From positions 1 to 24,571 of the forward strand of contig CAAECP010000158.1 in assembly GCA_900754385.1 (NCBI GenBank): DNA of 24,571 nt, in the 5' to 3' direction. Each line of letters starts with the position of its first letter. The first letter of the stretch is position 1. The notes under the pieces are model-generated. The model made no database searches and had not been told where the DNA came from. It saw nothing but the letters and a program-made list of their open reading frames with translations. The position numbers were made by a program, and so were the translations under genes. Of this stretch, positions 24,517 through 24,571 are shown one piece after another. The stretch is from an uncultured Collinsella sp. Its GTDB lineage: Bacteria; Actinomycetota; Coriobacteriia; Coriobacteriales; Coriobacteriaceae.

Positions 24517-24552
24517 GTGCGCCCTCCCCTCGGTTACTCAGATGGCACGTAC

Positions 24553-24569
24553 GCGGGGAACCACCCCGC
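24553..24569 (-). other. Hairpin upstream of mraZ at the window edge
   Basis: GCGGGG (24553-24558) pairs with CCCCGC (24564-24569) across a 5-base loop. There is no T-run after it on the minus strand, so it is not a clear terminator. It could lie in the mraZ leader or be an operator, but too little sequence remains to decide. Confidence 0.3.
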
Positions 24570-24571
24570 CT

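Overview
The window looks like chromosomal DNA from a high-GC actinobacterium of the class Coriobacteriia, most likely Collinsella or a close relative. This rests on the gene order ftsZ, pgeF, yggS, sepF, yggT, divIVA, on the absence of ftsA, on the C-ending codon bias, and on the general look of the FtsZ, DivIVA and SepF proteins. Genus-level placement is an inference from memory of such proteins; no database search was possible. Apart from one gene at the left edge, everything is encoded on the minus strand, so the clusters read from right to left.

Right part (24516 down to 9027) is a nearly complete division and cell wall (dcw) cluster: mraZ, rsmH, ftsL-like, ftsI, murF, mraY, murD, ftsW, murG, murC, murB, ftsQ, ftsZ. 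Genes are tightly packed, with overlaps at ftsW/murG and murB/ftsQ. murE is missing between ftsI and murF, and ftsA is missing between ftsQ and ftsZ. Together these genes build lipid II (MurB, C, D, F, MraY, MurG) and polymerise it at the septum (FtsW, FtsI) under FtsQ/FtsL and the FtsZ ring. A strong intrinsic terminator follows ftsZ.

Middle part (8816 down to 3580) is pgeF-pstS-pstC-pstA-pstB-phoU. It encodes a peptidoglycan-editing/purine-nucleoside phosphorylase family enzyme followed by a complete high-affinity phosphate ABC importer and its PhoU regulator. A tandem 11-bp TTTACG repeat upstream of pgeF resembles a PHO box. pgeF overlaps pstS by four bases, so pgeF appears to be the first gene of a phosphate-regulated operon.

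Left part (3460 down to 901) is yggS, sepF, yggT and divIVA, the usual downstream partners of ftsZ in Gram-positive bacteria. The pst block has apparently been inserted into the conserved ftsZ-pgeF-yggS-sepF-yggT-divIVA chain. yggT has no usable ATG, GTG or TTG start near its Shine-Dalgarno site and probably begins at ATC. A bidirectional terminator separates divIVA from a convergent plus-strand nitroreductase gene (204-734). The 5' half of that gene and its upstream DNA are strikingly rich in G and T, unlike the rest of the window.

The longest stretch without a gene is about 210 bases. No tRNA, rRNA, CRISPR array, transposase or phage gene was recognised. The most unusual features are the pst insertion with its PHO box, the non-canonical yggT start, the charged low-complexity tails on several divisome proteins, and the nitroreductase composition boundary.
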